From the NCBI GenBank assembly GCA_030595015.1, contig JAUVDZ010000009.1, positions 1 through 18,899 of the forward strand: a stretch of 18,899 nucleotides of DNA, written 5' to 3'. A model generated the notes under the pieces. It was given only the letters and a program-made list of their open reading frames with translations. It was not told the DNA's origin and did not search any database. The number at the start of each line of letters is the position of its first letter. The first letter of the stretch is position 1. A program made the translations under genes and the position numbers. Below, one piece after another: positions 8,511-16,200 of the stretch. This DNA is from Candidatus Peregrinibacteria bacterium (lineage in GTDB: Bacteria; Patescibacteriota; Gracilibacteria; UBA1369; PNNO01).

Positions 8511-9836
8511 ATGTATTTGAAAAAGTTTCTTTCGTTTGTAACCTTGGTTAGTATATTTCTAACTTTTGTAGCAACAGCGTCTGCTGTTTCAATTTCTCCA
8601 AATCGAAAAAATTATGAAGTTGCTCCTGGTGAAGTCATAGAAGATACCATTAAAATAACAAATACCGAAGCTTATCCTGCTATTACAAAGATTACTGTTT
8701 TAGATTTAATACCAGATCCCGCATCAAAAAATATTCAATATGTTGACGTCCCTCAACCTCGTGGATTATTAAACTGGATTACTATACCAGTGACTGAAAA
8801 ATTGTTAGAACCAAGCGAATCATATGCATTTGAATATACCATCAATGTGCCCAAAGACGTGGCAGCAGGGTCATATAACACTGAACTATTTGGAAGCGCT
8901 AGTGCTCCTGATGAATCTGGGACACGTGTAGGTGTGACATCGAGGGCTGGCGCTTTGGTAAACGTCACAATTGAAGGCGACTATATTGAAGATTTAAAAC
9001 TTGAAGAATTTAACTTAAATGCTGCCCAGTTACAGAGAGGCAATATTACATTTGATGTAAATTTAAAAAATGATGGAACGATCACTGAACAACCATTTGG
9101 AAATCTAACAATTTTTAATGAAAAGGGAGAACAGGTTAAAGGTGTCCATGCCATTAAAAAAACATTTGAAGAACAATCTGTTGTAGTAGAGAGACAAGAT
9201 AAAATCCCTTTTAATGTTGCTAGTCTTGGAATAGTCCCAAATAGTACCAAAAACTTTCAAATCTCATGGGTGGATAGAGAAGCAACTCAAGGTAAATATA
9301 CAGCGAAACTTGAAGTGTTTTATGGTGCAGACAGTTTAAAATTGGAAGATGAAGTCGATTTTGAAATAAGTGGAAATTTCCACATTTCTGAATTCAACGC
9401 GGATAATTTTTTCAGTTCTTCATTGCCTGTACAGTTTAGTGTGAATTTAACAAACAATGGTACTGTGGACCTTGCTCCAAAAGGTTATTTTGAAATTAAA
9501 AATGCAATTGGATTTCAAAAAATGAGAGTTGATCTTACTTCTGAAGAATTACTAATACCGGGTGGCGAATCAAAAACAATTAATAATTTAGTATGGGACA
9601 ATAGCTTTGCCTTAGGATTATATTCTGCTACTTTCAATTTAGATATTGAAGGACAAATATACTCTGAAACTGTATCATTTTGGGTTATTAGTTGGTGGCA
9701 AACTTTAATTCTAATAATTGTATTGGCATTGATTATTTTGGGCTTATATAAAGGAGTTCATGGATATATGAATATTCAAAAAAAATTAGCAAAAACTGAA
9801 AAAGAGTTAGAAAAAGTTGAACATGTTGAAAATTAA
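8511..9836 (+). CDS. Large DUF916-like Ig-domain membrane anchor with coiled-coil tail
   Basis: 441 residues. The signal peptide ends ATASA near residue 25. The mature part starts VSISPNRKNYEVAPGE, the typical N-terminal strand of DUF916-like Ig domains, with IKITNTEAYPA, an FEYTINVPKDVAAGSYNTELF segment and VTSRAGALVNVTIEGDY following (to about residue 155). Two more Ig-like domains span about 155-275 and 275-390; both contain the strand motif V-N-L-x-N-x-G-T. One membrane helix at about 396-418 is followed by a charged cytoplasmic tail (KKLAKTEKELEKVEHVEN) predicted to be coiled coil. It is a longer relative of the tandem anchors at 5662-7637, with one additional Ig domain. It has its own promoter and terminator. 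A role in holding the neighbouring small secreted protein or the giant protein is inferred. The cytoplasmic coiled coil could link the surface layer to an internal partner. Confidence 0.8.
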   Translation: MYLKKFLSFVTLVSIFLTFVATASAVSISPNRKNYEVAPGEVIEDTIKITNTEAYPAITKITVLDLIPDPASKNIQYVDVPQPRGLLNWITIPVTEKLLEPSESYAFEYTINVPKDVAAGSYNTELFGSASAPDESGTRVGVTSRAGALVNVTIEGDYIEDLKLEEFNLNAAQLQRGNITFDVNLKNDGTITEQPFGNLTIFNEKGEQVKGVHAIKKTFEEQSVVVERQDKIPFNVASLGIVPNSTKNFQISWVDREATQGKYTAKLEVFYGADSLKLEDEVDFEISGNFHISEFNADNFFSSSLPVQFSVNLTNNGTVDLAPKGYFEIKNAIGFQKMRVDLTSEELLIPGGESKTINNLVWDNSFALGLYSATFNLDIEGQIYSETVSFWVISWWQTLILIIVLALIILGLYKGVHGYMNIQKKLAKTEKELEKVEHVEN

Positions 9837-9864
9837 ACGAATAAAATCAACAATATAAATATGC

Positions 9865-9903
9865 AAAAAGTCGCTAATCGACTCTTGTCATTAACGGCTT
9901 TTT
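9865..9903 (+). terminator. Terminator-like hairpin after the third anchor gene
   Basis: AAAAAGTCG (9865-9873) pairs with CGGCTTTTT (9895-9903), with one T-G wobble. A smaller internal hairpin AGTCG-CTAAT-CGACT is an alternative fold. The 3' arm overlaps the spacer of the next promoter, so terminator and promoter share sequence. Confidence 0.6.
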
Positions 9904-9913
9904 ACTGTATAAT
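9885..9913 (+). promoter_or_regulatory. Sigma70-type promoter for the dockerin-bearing protein
   Basis: TTGTCA at 9885-9890, a 17-base spacer, TATAAT at 9908-9913. Predicted start is near 9920, giving a leader of about 20 nt of A-rich sequence before the ATG at 9940. Confidence 0.75.
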
Positions 9914-9939
9914 ATAGATGAAAATAGAAATAAAAATAA

Positions 9940-11961
9940 ATGATAAAAAAACTTTTTCAAACAACCTGTGTCTGCTTATTAATAATTTTGATGTCACCAC
10001 ATCAGTTTATTACTTTTGCGGCAAGCGTAAGCGTAACCGGCGTAGTTCTCCCATCAGACGCTACTAACCTTGCAGCTGTTGATGCTGCTCCAGGGACAGG
10101 TGAGGTTGTTTTAACTTGGACAACAAGTCCGACCCCAAATATTAATATTCAAAGAATAGAAATTACGGGACCTCAAGGTCCAGGCGTTAACTTTACAACA
10201 AAAGATCTTCCATTTCAGATAATTGATGGAGGTGTTGGTCCAAATACAACAGACGACTATTCAAATTATGCTCCTTCTACAAATATTACAGGCTTAACTA
10301 TTGGAGAAACTTATATAATTAGAATTGTTTCTATTGCAGGTACATTAGAAAGCCCAGGCGCTGCCCCAGGTGCTTTAATCTTCTTTGTTCCTGCCGCTGC
10401 TAACCCAGCCCCAATTCTTCTTCCTGAACCTACAGTAACAACAGGCACAGACAACACATTGTATTGGACTAATGGTGGAATTGATGATGTAACTTTAACA
10501 TGCAGATTAACTGCAAGTTTTGCTGATTTAAATGTTGATCCTTTGGGAACAATTGAAGAAGACAGTGGATGGATCCCTTGTCCAACATCAACAATAACTT
10601 ATGACCACACATTTAGTGGATTAACTATAAACTCAACATATTTCTACCACGTACAAACAAATCATCCGATCGACGGACTCAGCCCATACTCAAATGTTGA
10701 ATTCTCACAACAAACCTCAAGCAGCAGCACAGGTGGCGGCGGAGGTGGTTCAACTGTAGCGTGTGGTAATTCAATTTTAGAATCAGGCGAAGAATGTGAT
10801 GATGGTAATAGAACTCCAGGTGATGGATGTAATGAATTTTGTAACATAGAACCTGCAATATGCGGAAATAACATAGTAGAAGCACCGGAAACCTGTGATG
10901 ATGGAAACACAACAAGCGGAGATGGATGTTCAGACATCTGTTTAGCAGAGGCTCCAATTGAATGTGGTAATGCAGTTTTAGAAACAGGCGAACAATGTGA
11001 CGATGGTAACCTTTTAAATAATGATGGATGTTCAAGCTCTTGTACTTTCGAAGTTCCCGAATTCTGTGGAAACGGAATAGTGCAAGCCCCTGAACAGTGT
11101 GATGACGGCAACAACATCTCTGGTGACGGCTGTAGTGCAATCTGTGAAGTAGAGCATGCAGCAGCGCCTGTTTGTGGAGATGCCTTCAGAGAAGATCCCG
11201 AAGAATGTGACGATGGAAACCTAGTGGACGGAGATGGCTGTTCAGCAATTTGCACACTTGAAATCCTTCCGGCATGTGGAAACGCAATTTTAGAAGCGCC
11301 TGAAGAATGTGATGACGGAAACCTTTTAAACTTTGATGGATGTGATGAATTCTGTATAGAAGAAGAGATCGTAGAAGTGTTTCTTCACATAACAGGTAGT
11401 CCTGAACATAGAAAAACAAATTATTATAATCTTCCTGAAGATGAAAGAACAACTTCATCAGAAGACGAATTTAACCTTTCAGCTCTCTTAGACTTTGCTT
11501 CTGCTGACTTGTTCAGAATAGATAACACGCCAAATCTGGGACTGAATGCAGACCTATTGCTATACAAACCTGCAGTAGGCAGTTTAGACTCAGTGGGTAC
11601 AACATTAGACAACTTTGGTGAAGGATTTGTAGCAGTTGAAGTAATAACCGGTTCTTATGATTTTGCGCTTAACGGAGAGGCTCACAACAACAGAGTCCTA
11701 CGAAATATCGTAATTGACGGAACAATGGAAGGTGAAATCGTCGAACTAGACTTCACAAAAGCTGAAATACAACAGCTAGTAGCTGGTGACACCCGCGACG
11801 ACAATCTCGTAAATGCACTTGATATAGCCACAATGCTTGGTTCATACAAAGCAACAGGCAATAACGTAAACGACCTCAACAAAGACGAATCTCCTATAGT
11901 AAATGCAATCGACATTGCAATCCTTCTCTGGAACTACAAAAAAGTTGGTGAGGTATTGTAA
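9940..11961 (+). CDS. Secreted Fn3 / CDDGN-repeat protein with C-terminal dockerin-like domain
   Basis: 673 residues. A signal peptide (hydrophobic core VCLLIILM, end near FAA at 27-28) is followed by two fibronectin-III-like domains (about 38-135 with GEVVLTWTTS, about 153-250 with TLYWTNGG). A Ser/Gly linker at about 260-273 leads to six disulfide repeats, residues 275-472, each with C-G-N/D ... E-C/T-C-D-D-G-N ... D-G-C ... C (the Myxococcus cysteine-rich or DUF4215 family). A beta domain follows, ending GSYDFALNG ... LDFTKAEIQQLVA. The end is a type-I-dockerin-like pair of calcium loops, GDTRDDNLVNALDIATML (616 on) and DLNKDESPIVNAIDIAILLW, reaching residue 670. Dockerins bind cohesins; no cohesin is visible here, and planctomycete and archaeal proteins use similar EF-hand pairs as general modules. 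There is no C-terminal anchor, so it is either released or held by a partner. The 3' end of the gene contains the -35 of the next gene. Confidence 0.88.
   Translation: MIKKLFQTTCVCLLIILMSPHQFITFAASVSVTGVVLPSDATNLAAVDAAPGTGEVVLTWTTSPTPNINIQRIEITGPQGPGVNFTTKDLPFQIIDGGVGPNTTDDYSNYAPSTNITGLTIGETYIIRIVSIAGTLESPGAAPGALIFFVPAAANPAPILLPEPTVTTGTDNTLYWTNGGIDDVTLTCRLTASFADLNVDPLGTIEEDSGWIPCPTSTITYDHTFSGLTINSTYFYHVQTNHPIDGLSPYSNVEFSQQTSSSSTGGGGGGSTVACGNSILESGEECDDGNRTPGDGCNEFCNIEPAICGNNIVEAPETCDDGNTTSGDGCSDICLAEAPIECGNAVLETGEQCDDGNLLNNDGCSSSCTFEVPEFCGNGIVQAPEQCDDGNNISGDGCSAICEVEHAAAPVCGDAFREDPEECDDGNLVDGDGCSAICTLEILPACGNAILEAPEECDDGNLLNFDGCDEFCIEEEIVEVFLHITGSPEHRKTNYYNLPEDERTTSSEDEFNLSALLDFASADLFRIDNTPNLGLNADLLLYKPAVGSLDSVGTTLDNFGEGFVAVEVITGSYDFALNGEAHNNRVLRNIVIDGTMEGEIVELDFTKAEIQQLVAGDTRDDNLVNALDIATMLGSYKATGNNVNDLNKDESPIVNAIDIAILLWNYKKVGEVL
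10762..11355 (+). repeat. Six tandem CDDGN cysteine repeats (coding)
   Basis: Six repeats of about 33 codons, each with four cysteines in the order CG[ND], CDDGN preceded by E-x, DGC, and a closing C. They match the DUF4215 / Myxo disulfide repeat. The antisense strand of this array stays open and gives spurious long frames. A seventh single copy of the same repeat occurs in the large gene at 13277. Confidence 0.9.
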
Positions 11962-11973
11962 ATTTGTTATAAT
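11945..11973 (+). promoter_or_regulatory. Extended -10 promoter predicting a leaderless mRNA (MNT gene)
   Basis: TTGGTG at 11945-11950 lies inside the end of the upstream gene; the spacer is 17 bases, with TGT then TATAAT at 11968-11973. Only six bases separate TATAAT from the ATG at 11980, so the transcript should start at or next to the start codon. Confidence 0.7.
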
Positions 11974-11979
11974 AGACAC

Positions 11980-12267
11980 ATGAATACAAGCTTAATTACA
12001 AAAAAGATCATCCCGATCCTAAAAGAGCAGGACGTTTTAAAGGCCGCATATTTTGGATCTTTTGCACGTGGAGAAGCAAAAAAGAATAGCGATATTGATA
12101 TCTTAATTAAGCTCAAGGGTGGCAAAACACTTCTCGATCTAATTGAAATCAAACAAACTCTTGAAACAATATTAGGAAAAAAAGTGGACCTTATCACTTA
12201 TAATGGCCTGAACCCACTTTTAAAAAAGGCCATTTTAAAAGAACAAAAGATTTTTTATAAACGTTGA
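11980..12267 (+). CDS. Small MNT-type nucleotidyltransferase (orphan MntA-like)
   Basis: 95 residues, the usual size of minimal nucleotidyltransferases. The family signature is intact: G26-S27-F-A-R-G, then S37-D38-I-D40-I-L, and a third acidic position in K-K-V-D70-L-I. G-S plus the three Asp residues form the metal and nucleotide site in the Pol-beta fold. In the best-known systems MntA is the antitoxin that AMPylates or otherwise neutralises a HEPN toxin. No HEPN gene lies next to it: an outward-reading terminator region follows, and then an HNH nuclease. It is therefore an orphan, or its partner is elsewhere. The predicted promoter makes it leaderless. Confidence 0.88.
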   Translation: MNTSLITKKIIPILKEQDVLKAAYFGSFARGEAKKNSDIDILIKLKGGKTLLDLIEIKQTLETILGKKVDLITYNGLNPLLKKAILKEQKIFYKR

Positions 12268-12271
12268 TTGA

Positions 12272-12289
12272 CACCTCGACACTGAGGTG
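12272..12289 (+). other. Hairpin directly after the MNT gene
   Basis: CACCTC (12272-12277), loop GACACT, GAGGTG (12284-12289): six perfect pairs. It begins four bases after the MNT stop and lies just before the 12293-12341 terminator. Together they may form the 3' end of the MNT transcript or a separate short RNA. A TTGACA at 12268-12273 looks like a -35 but no -10 follows at the right distance. Confidence 0.5.
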
Positions 12290-12292
12290 AGT

Positions 12293-12341
12293 ACCCGCGC
12301 ACCAATTGAACTGAAAAGTCCAGTCCGAATGCGGGTTTTTT
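12293..12341 (+). terminator. Long-loop terminator or structured RNA 3' end
   Basis: ACCCGC (12293-12298) pairs with GCGGGT (12331-12336), immediately followed by a T-run. The 32-nt loop contains its own ACTG/CAGT stem (12310-12313 with 12321-12324). The stem and T-run justify a terminator; the large structured loop is unusual for a simple one. Confidence 0.65.
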
Positions 12342-12352
12342 GAGTTAATTTT

Positions 12353-12372
12353 TGGTATAATAGTGCTATAAA
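12353..12372 (+). promoter_or_regulatory. Two tandem extended -10 elements before the HNH gene
   Basis: TGG-TATAAT (12353-12361) and TGC-TATAAA (12364-12372). No good -35 is seen for either. The predicted leaders are about 19 and 9 nt. Confidence 0.55.
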
Positions 12373-12386
12373 TTAACCAATTAAAT

Positions 12387-13175
12387 ATGGATGATAAAAA
12401 ACTATGGAACCTTGGGTTGTCATACGGAAAGAATGCCAGGGCATGGACAAAAAAGTTTGTTGCTTTGCTTCCTGATATTGCAAAACGCGAACTTCATAAA
12501 AAACACAAATTCCAATCAATTTATGAATATGCTGCAAAAGTCGGAGGAGTTAGAAGAAGAACAGTTGAGTATGTGTTCCAAATTCAAAAACATATAGAAG
12601 ACAAGCCGGCGCTTAAAGAAATCCTACCACGAGTCGGCGTGCATAAAATGAGAACAATCGTAACAATAGCCACAAAAGAAAATCAAAAAGAATTAGCTCA
12701 AAAAGTACAAACAATGAGCAAGCCGGCTCTTGAACTATATGCACGTGAGCAAAAAGCTCCAAAATTAGAAATCCCCCCTGGGGGGGATTTTAAAACCTTA
12801 AGTTTTCAGGTTGAACCAGAGGTTGAATTGGAATTGCGAAAATTAAAAGAAAAGGGAGAAACATTTAATGATGTTATGAAAAAACTCCTTGCAATGGTCC
12901 CAAAAAAAAAAGTAAGACCACGCGAGGTTCGTAAATCAAAGTCTCGGCCTATCCCTGCCCAAAAAAAACGCGAAGCATTAGCCAAAACCAATGGTAAATG
13001 TACGATCGAAGGCTGCAACAGACCGGCAACTGAAATCCATCATAAAAAACCCTGGGCAAAATACAAATCACACGACGAACTAAAACCACTGTGCCAAGAC
13101 CACCATGAACTTGAACATCAATCCAACTCAACAATCGATCAAAGATTCAGACAATATAAAATGCAATTTTCATGA
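12387..13175 (+). CDS. HNH endonuclease-domain protein
   Basis: 262 residues. The N-terminal half (about 1-125) is helical and basic and looks like the DUF222-like domain that precedes HNH in many mobile or orphan HNH proteins. A short linker at about 128-135 (IPPGGD) is encoded by a striking palindrome. A helical segment with E-rich heptads follows (about 138-170), then a lysine/arginine stretch (KKKVRPREVRKSKSR). The HNH domain is complete: C205 and C210, H218-H219 in EIHHKKPW, then L-C236-Q-D-H239-H240-E-L-E-H, giving a metal-binding beta-beta-alpha fold. Double-strand or nicking DNA cleavage is expected from the family; target and role are not known. No methylase or inhibitor gene is adjacent, so it does not look like a restriction unit. 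Its promoter is separate from its neighbours. Confidence 0.85.
   Translation: MDDKKLWNLGLSYGKNARAWTKKFVALLPDIAKRELHKKHKFQSIYEYAAKVGGVRRRTVEYVFQIQKHIEDKPALKEILPRVGVHKMRTIVTIATKENQKELAQKVQTMSKPALELYAREQKAPKLEIPPGGDFKTLSFQVEPEVELELRKLKEKGETFNDVMKKLLAMVPKKKVRPREVRKSKSRPIPAQKKREALAKTNGKCTIEGCNRPATEIHHKKPWAKYKSHDELKPLCQDHHELEHQSNSTIDQRFRQYKMQFS
12769..12790 (+). repeat. GC-rich perfect palindrome inside the HNH gene
   Basis: AAATCCCCCC, then TG, then GGGGGGATTT: ten base pairs with a two-base centre, in an otherwise AT-rich gene. It encodes the linker residues EIPPGGDF between the N-terminal domain and the HNH half and keeps the frame. It looks like a small palindromic element or a slippage-prone tract. 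Confidence 0.75.
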
Positions 13176-13213
13176 AACCACGATCGCAACCCGCCATGTC
13201 ATAAAAAACATAC

Positions 13214-13232
13214 AAAAACCCTTTCAGTTTTT
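13214..13232 (+). terminator. Weak AT-rich hairpin after the HNH gene
   Basis: AAAAAC (13214-13219), loop CCTTTCA, GTTTTT (13227-13232). It is the only candidate terminator between the HNH gene and the following promoter, and it is thermodynamically weak. Confidence 0.3.
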
Positions 13233-13250
13233 AGCAATTTATGCTATAAT
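13222..13250 (+). promoter_or_regulatory. Extended -10 promoter for the SLH/TSP3 protein
   Basis: TGC-TATAAT with TATAAT at 13245-13250. The -35 position (TTTCAG at 13222) is poor. Predicted start is near 13257, with a leader of about 20 A-rich nt and no Shine-Dalgarno. Confidence 0.65.
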
Positions 13251-13276
13251 ATACCTAAGAAAAACAAAAATAAAAC

Positions 13277-16200
13277 ATGTTTAAAAATATCACTTCGTAC
13301 ATATTGACTTTCACGTTTGCTTTCATGAGCATTGCTCCTAATGCTATGGCAGCGCGTTTTTATGTAGAAGATAATCCTAATTTACGACAGGATTGTCCAG
13401 GTGAAATTCGGGTTATGATGGATACAGAAGGACAAAGCGTTCTTGCAGCTGATTCAACAATGAATTACAATGGCGTGCAAATGGCTGTTACAAATATGGC
13501 TTTAAGCGTTGCACTTCCTATGCAAACATATAATGTGATTGCCGGTGCAATTTTAGAACTTTCAGGAGCAAGACTGCCTGCAACCGGAGCATTTAACGGA
13601 AACGGCTTGTACGGCCTTCTTTCTATAACTCCTGCAGCAGATGCAACTGCAATTGATTTAAGCTTCTCTTCTAACTTAACTGTTGAAAATGTAATTGCAG
13701 AAGAAGGAACATTCAATAATATTATTACTTCGGCTACTGGCCGATCTTTTACTGTTAATGACAGATATAACGAAGAAGTTGACGGAGTAGGTTGGTGTAA
13801 TCCCGACCTAAGCCCTCCAGATGTAAACTTTATCCTCCCTTCAAACGGGCAAGGTGGTGTGCCGGTTGATCAACCAAATGAAATTTTCTCAATAGCGGAC
13901 AACAGAGCCGGTGTTGATATTTCTACTTTAAGCTACACAATCGAAGGTGTTAATTACGACGACACTTCAACTGCAAACGATATTACAGAATCAGGAGGCG
14001 TTTACAGAGTTGATACATCATTCACATCAAACTGGGCTGAAGGTCAAACAATCAATATAAGTGTATATGTTTGTGATTTAAATACTGACCCGGGTCCTAA
14101 TTGCGGAACAACTAACGGAACCTTCCATATATATCAAACTCCCCCACCAGCACCTGTTTGTGGTGATGGTGTTTTAACTTATACAAACGGCGAACAATGT
14201 GATGACGGAAATACAATCGACGGCGACGGATGTTCTGCTCACTGTTTTATTGAAGTAGAGCCTGTTGAATGTCCTGTTTGTGAAGACTGCGAAACCTGCC
14301 CATCAGCTGGACTTGTTATCATAACTGAACCAGGTGAAACTATTACAGAAATTGTTGATATTGCCGGAGCTCCGGAAGTCGTAGAAGTTGATATTTATGA
14401 AGGTGAATATCCAGCAGTAAGCCAGTCAATCAGAGATTCAATTCCAGGTTGTACTCGTGAAGATATTATTGAAGATGTTGTTAGAGAATTTAATATTGAT
14501 ACCCGATATGCAAGTAAAGATGCACGTTGTTTAGAAGACCCTGAACATTGTATGCTGCCGTTCATGGTACATTCTGCGTATGAAAACGTAGACCCTGCAG
14601 GTGATCGATATTATCCTGACGTATATCTAAGCGGCGAACGAAAAGAAGCTTTATTAGAAGATGATTCAGGAGCAATCTCAAAACCTGCAAAAGAAGACAT
14701 CCACCTAGGAACAAGACAGGGAATGGTACACGGATTCTACGAAGATACACTTAACTTAAGTCCATATAGACCCCAATGGAATATGTCTCGAATCGAGATT
14801 GTCAAAGTATTAAACTGGGCTGTGTTTGGACAACAATGGAAATATGAAGATGAATACTATGCTGAAATCGGAGGCGAACAAAACATTTCAAGTGTTAAAA
14901 AATTAGCTGCTGATCTTACTGAGTGGTGGTATCCAAGATATTACAACTTAGCTTGTGAAAAAGGCGTGTTCTCTTGTGATCCGCAAACTTCATTCGGAGC
15001 AGACGAAGTATGTTCTCCAACGTGGAAACGTGACATCTTCGCTCGATACAAAGTTTACTATGAAGGGCAAAAAGAGCAGGTTGCTAATCCAAGCTTAGAT
15101 ACAGATAAAGACGGAATCATGGACATGGAAGAAAACAATGTTTTCTTAACAGATCCTTTAAATAAAGATACAGATGGCGACACTTTAACAGACGGCGAAG
15201 AAATATTCACATACAAGTCTAATCCTAAATTAGCAGATACAGATTACGATACCCTCTCTGACAACGAAGAAATCCACATACATAAAACTTCACCAGTCCT
15301 ACCCGACACAGATGGTGACGAATATTGGGATGATGAAGAAATCGAAAAAGGATACGATCCTTTAGATGCAAACTCTCATCCACAGGATTTAAACGGAAAC
15401 GGAATTGATGACGACTGGGAATTAAAATACGGAATCAGCCCGCAAAATGGTAACGAAGACACAGATAACGACGGTCTTTCAGACTTATTAGAATACAAAC
15501 ACAACACAGATCCAACAAACCCTGATACAGACGGCGACGGCCTTTCAGACGCTGACGAAGTATTAGTTTTCGGATCAGATCCTCTTGTATTCACGCGAAT
15601 TTCAGACCTTGGTGTACGAATAGTGAACTTAGTAGACGGAATGACAATTACAGATCCGCGACCATTCATCCAGGGGTTTGCCCCACAAGAAGGAATGGAA
15701 ATTGAAGTAATCTTACGAAACGAATTCGGACACGAAGTGATCTTAGGCAAAACTACAACAGACATAAATAACGCATGGGTATTAGTACCTGAATTCGACC
15801 TTGTAGACGGCGAATTCTTCCTACTTGTAAAAGGATTAGACCCTGCAAATAAACGTGTATTAGAATCACCATTAATCAGATTAACGCTTGATTCTTCACT
15901 ACAAATCGATCAACCAAAACCAGAAAGATTATCAGACTTCAACATAACAGACGAGGTATTATTAGAAGACGTTCGAATTGAAATCCGCGATTCTAAGCCA
16001 ATATTAATTGGTCGTGCAGGATTCAAAAACAGAGTAATCGCAACATGGCAGTCAGTACTAGGAACTTCAGCAATCGTAGCTGACCTTGCTGGCGGCGAAT
16101 TTAAAATAGAAGCGCCAAAAGAATTACCTTTCGGTGACCACACTGTAACAATTTACTCAGTGCGCGAAACCGACCAAGTCGTTTCTAAAACAATCACCCT

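Noticed and set aside
10662..11458. Long antisense open frames across the cysteine repeats
   Set aside because: They follow from the repeated codon pattern of the sense array, have no start context or recognisable domain, and their residues are Leu/His/Ser-rich translations of the antisense.
12268..12273. TTGACA as the -35 of a small RNA promoter
   Set aside because: No -10 sequence lies 16-18 bases downstream; the site overlaps the first hairpin arm.
10762..15559. CRISPR-like repeats
   Set aside because: The repeats are protein-coding (cysteine repeats and calcium loops) with degenerate DNA sequence, with no constant repeat and unique spacers.
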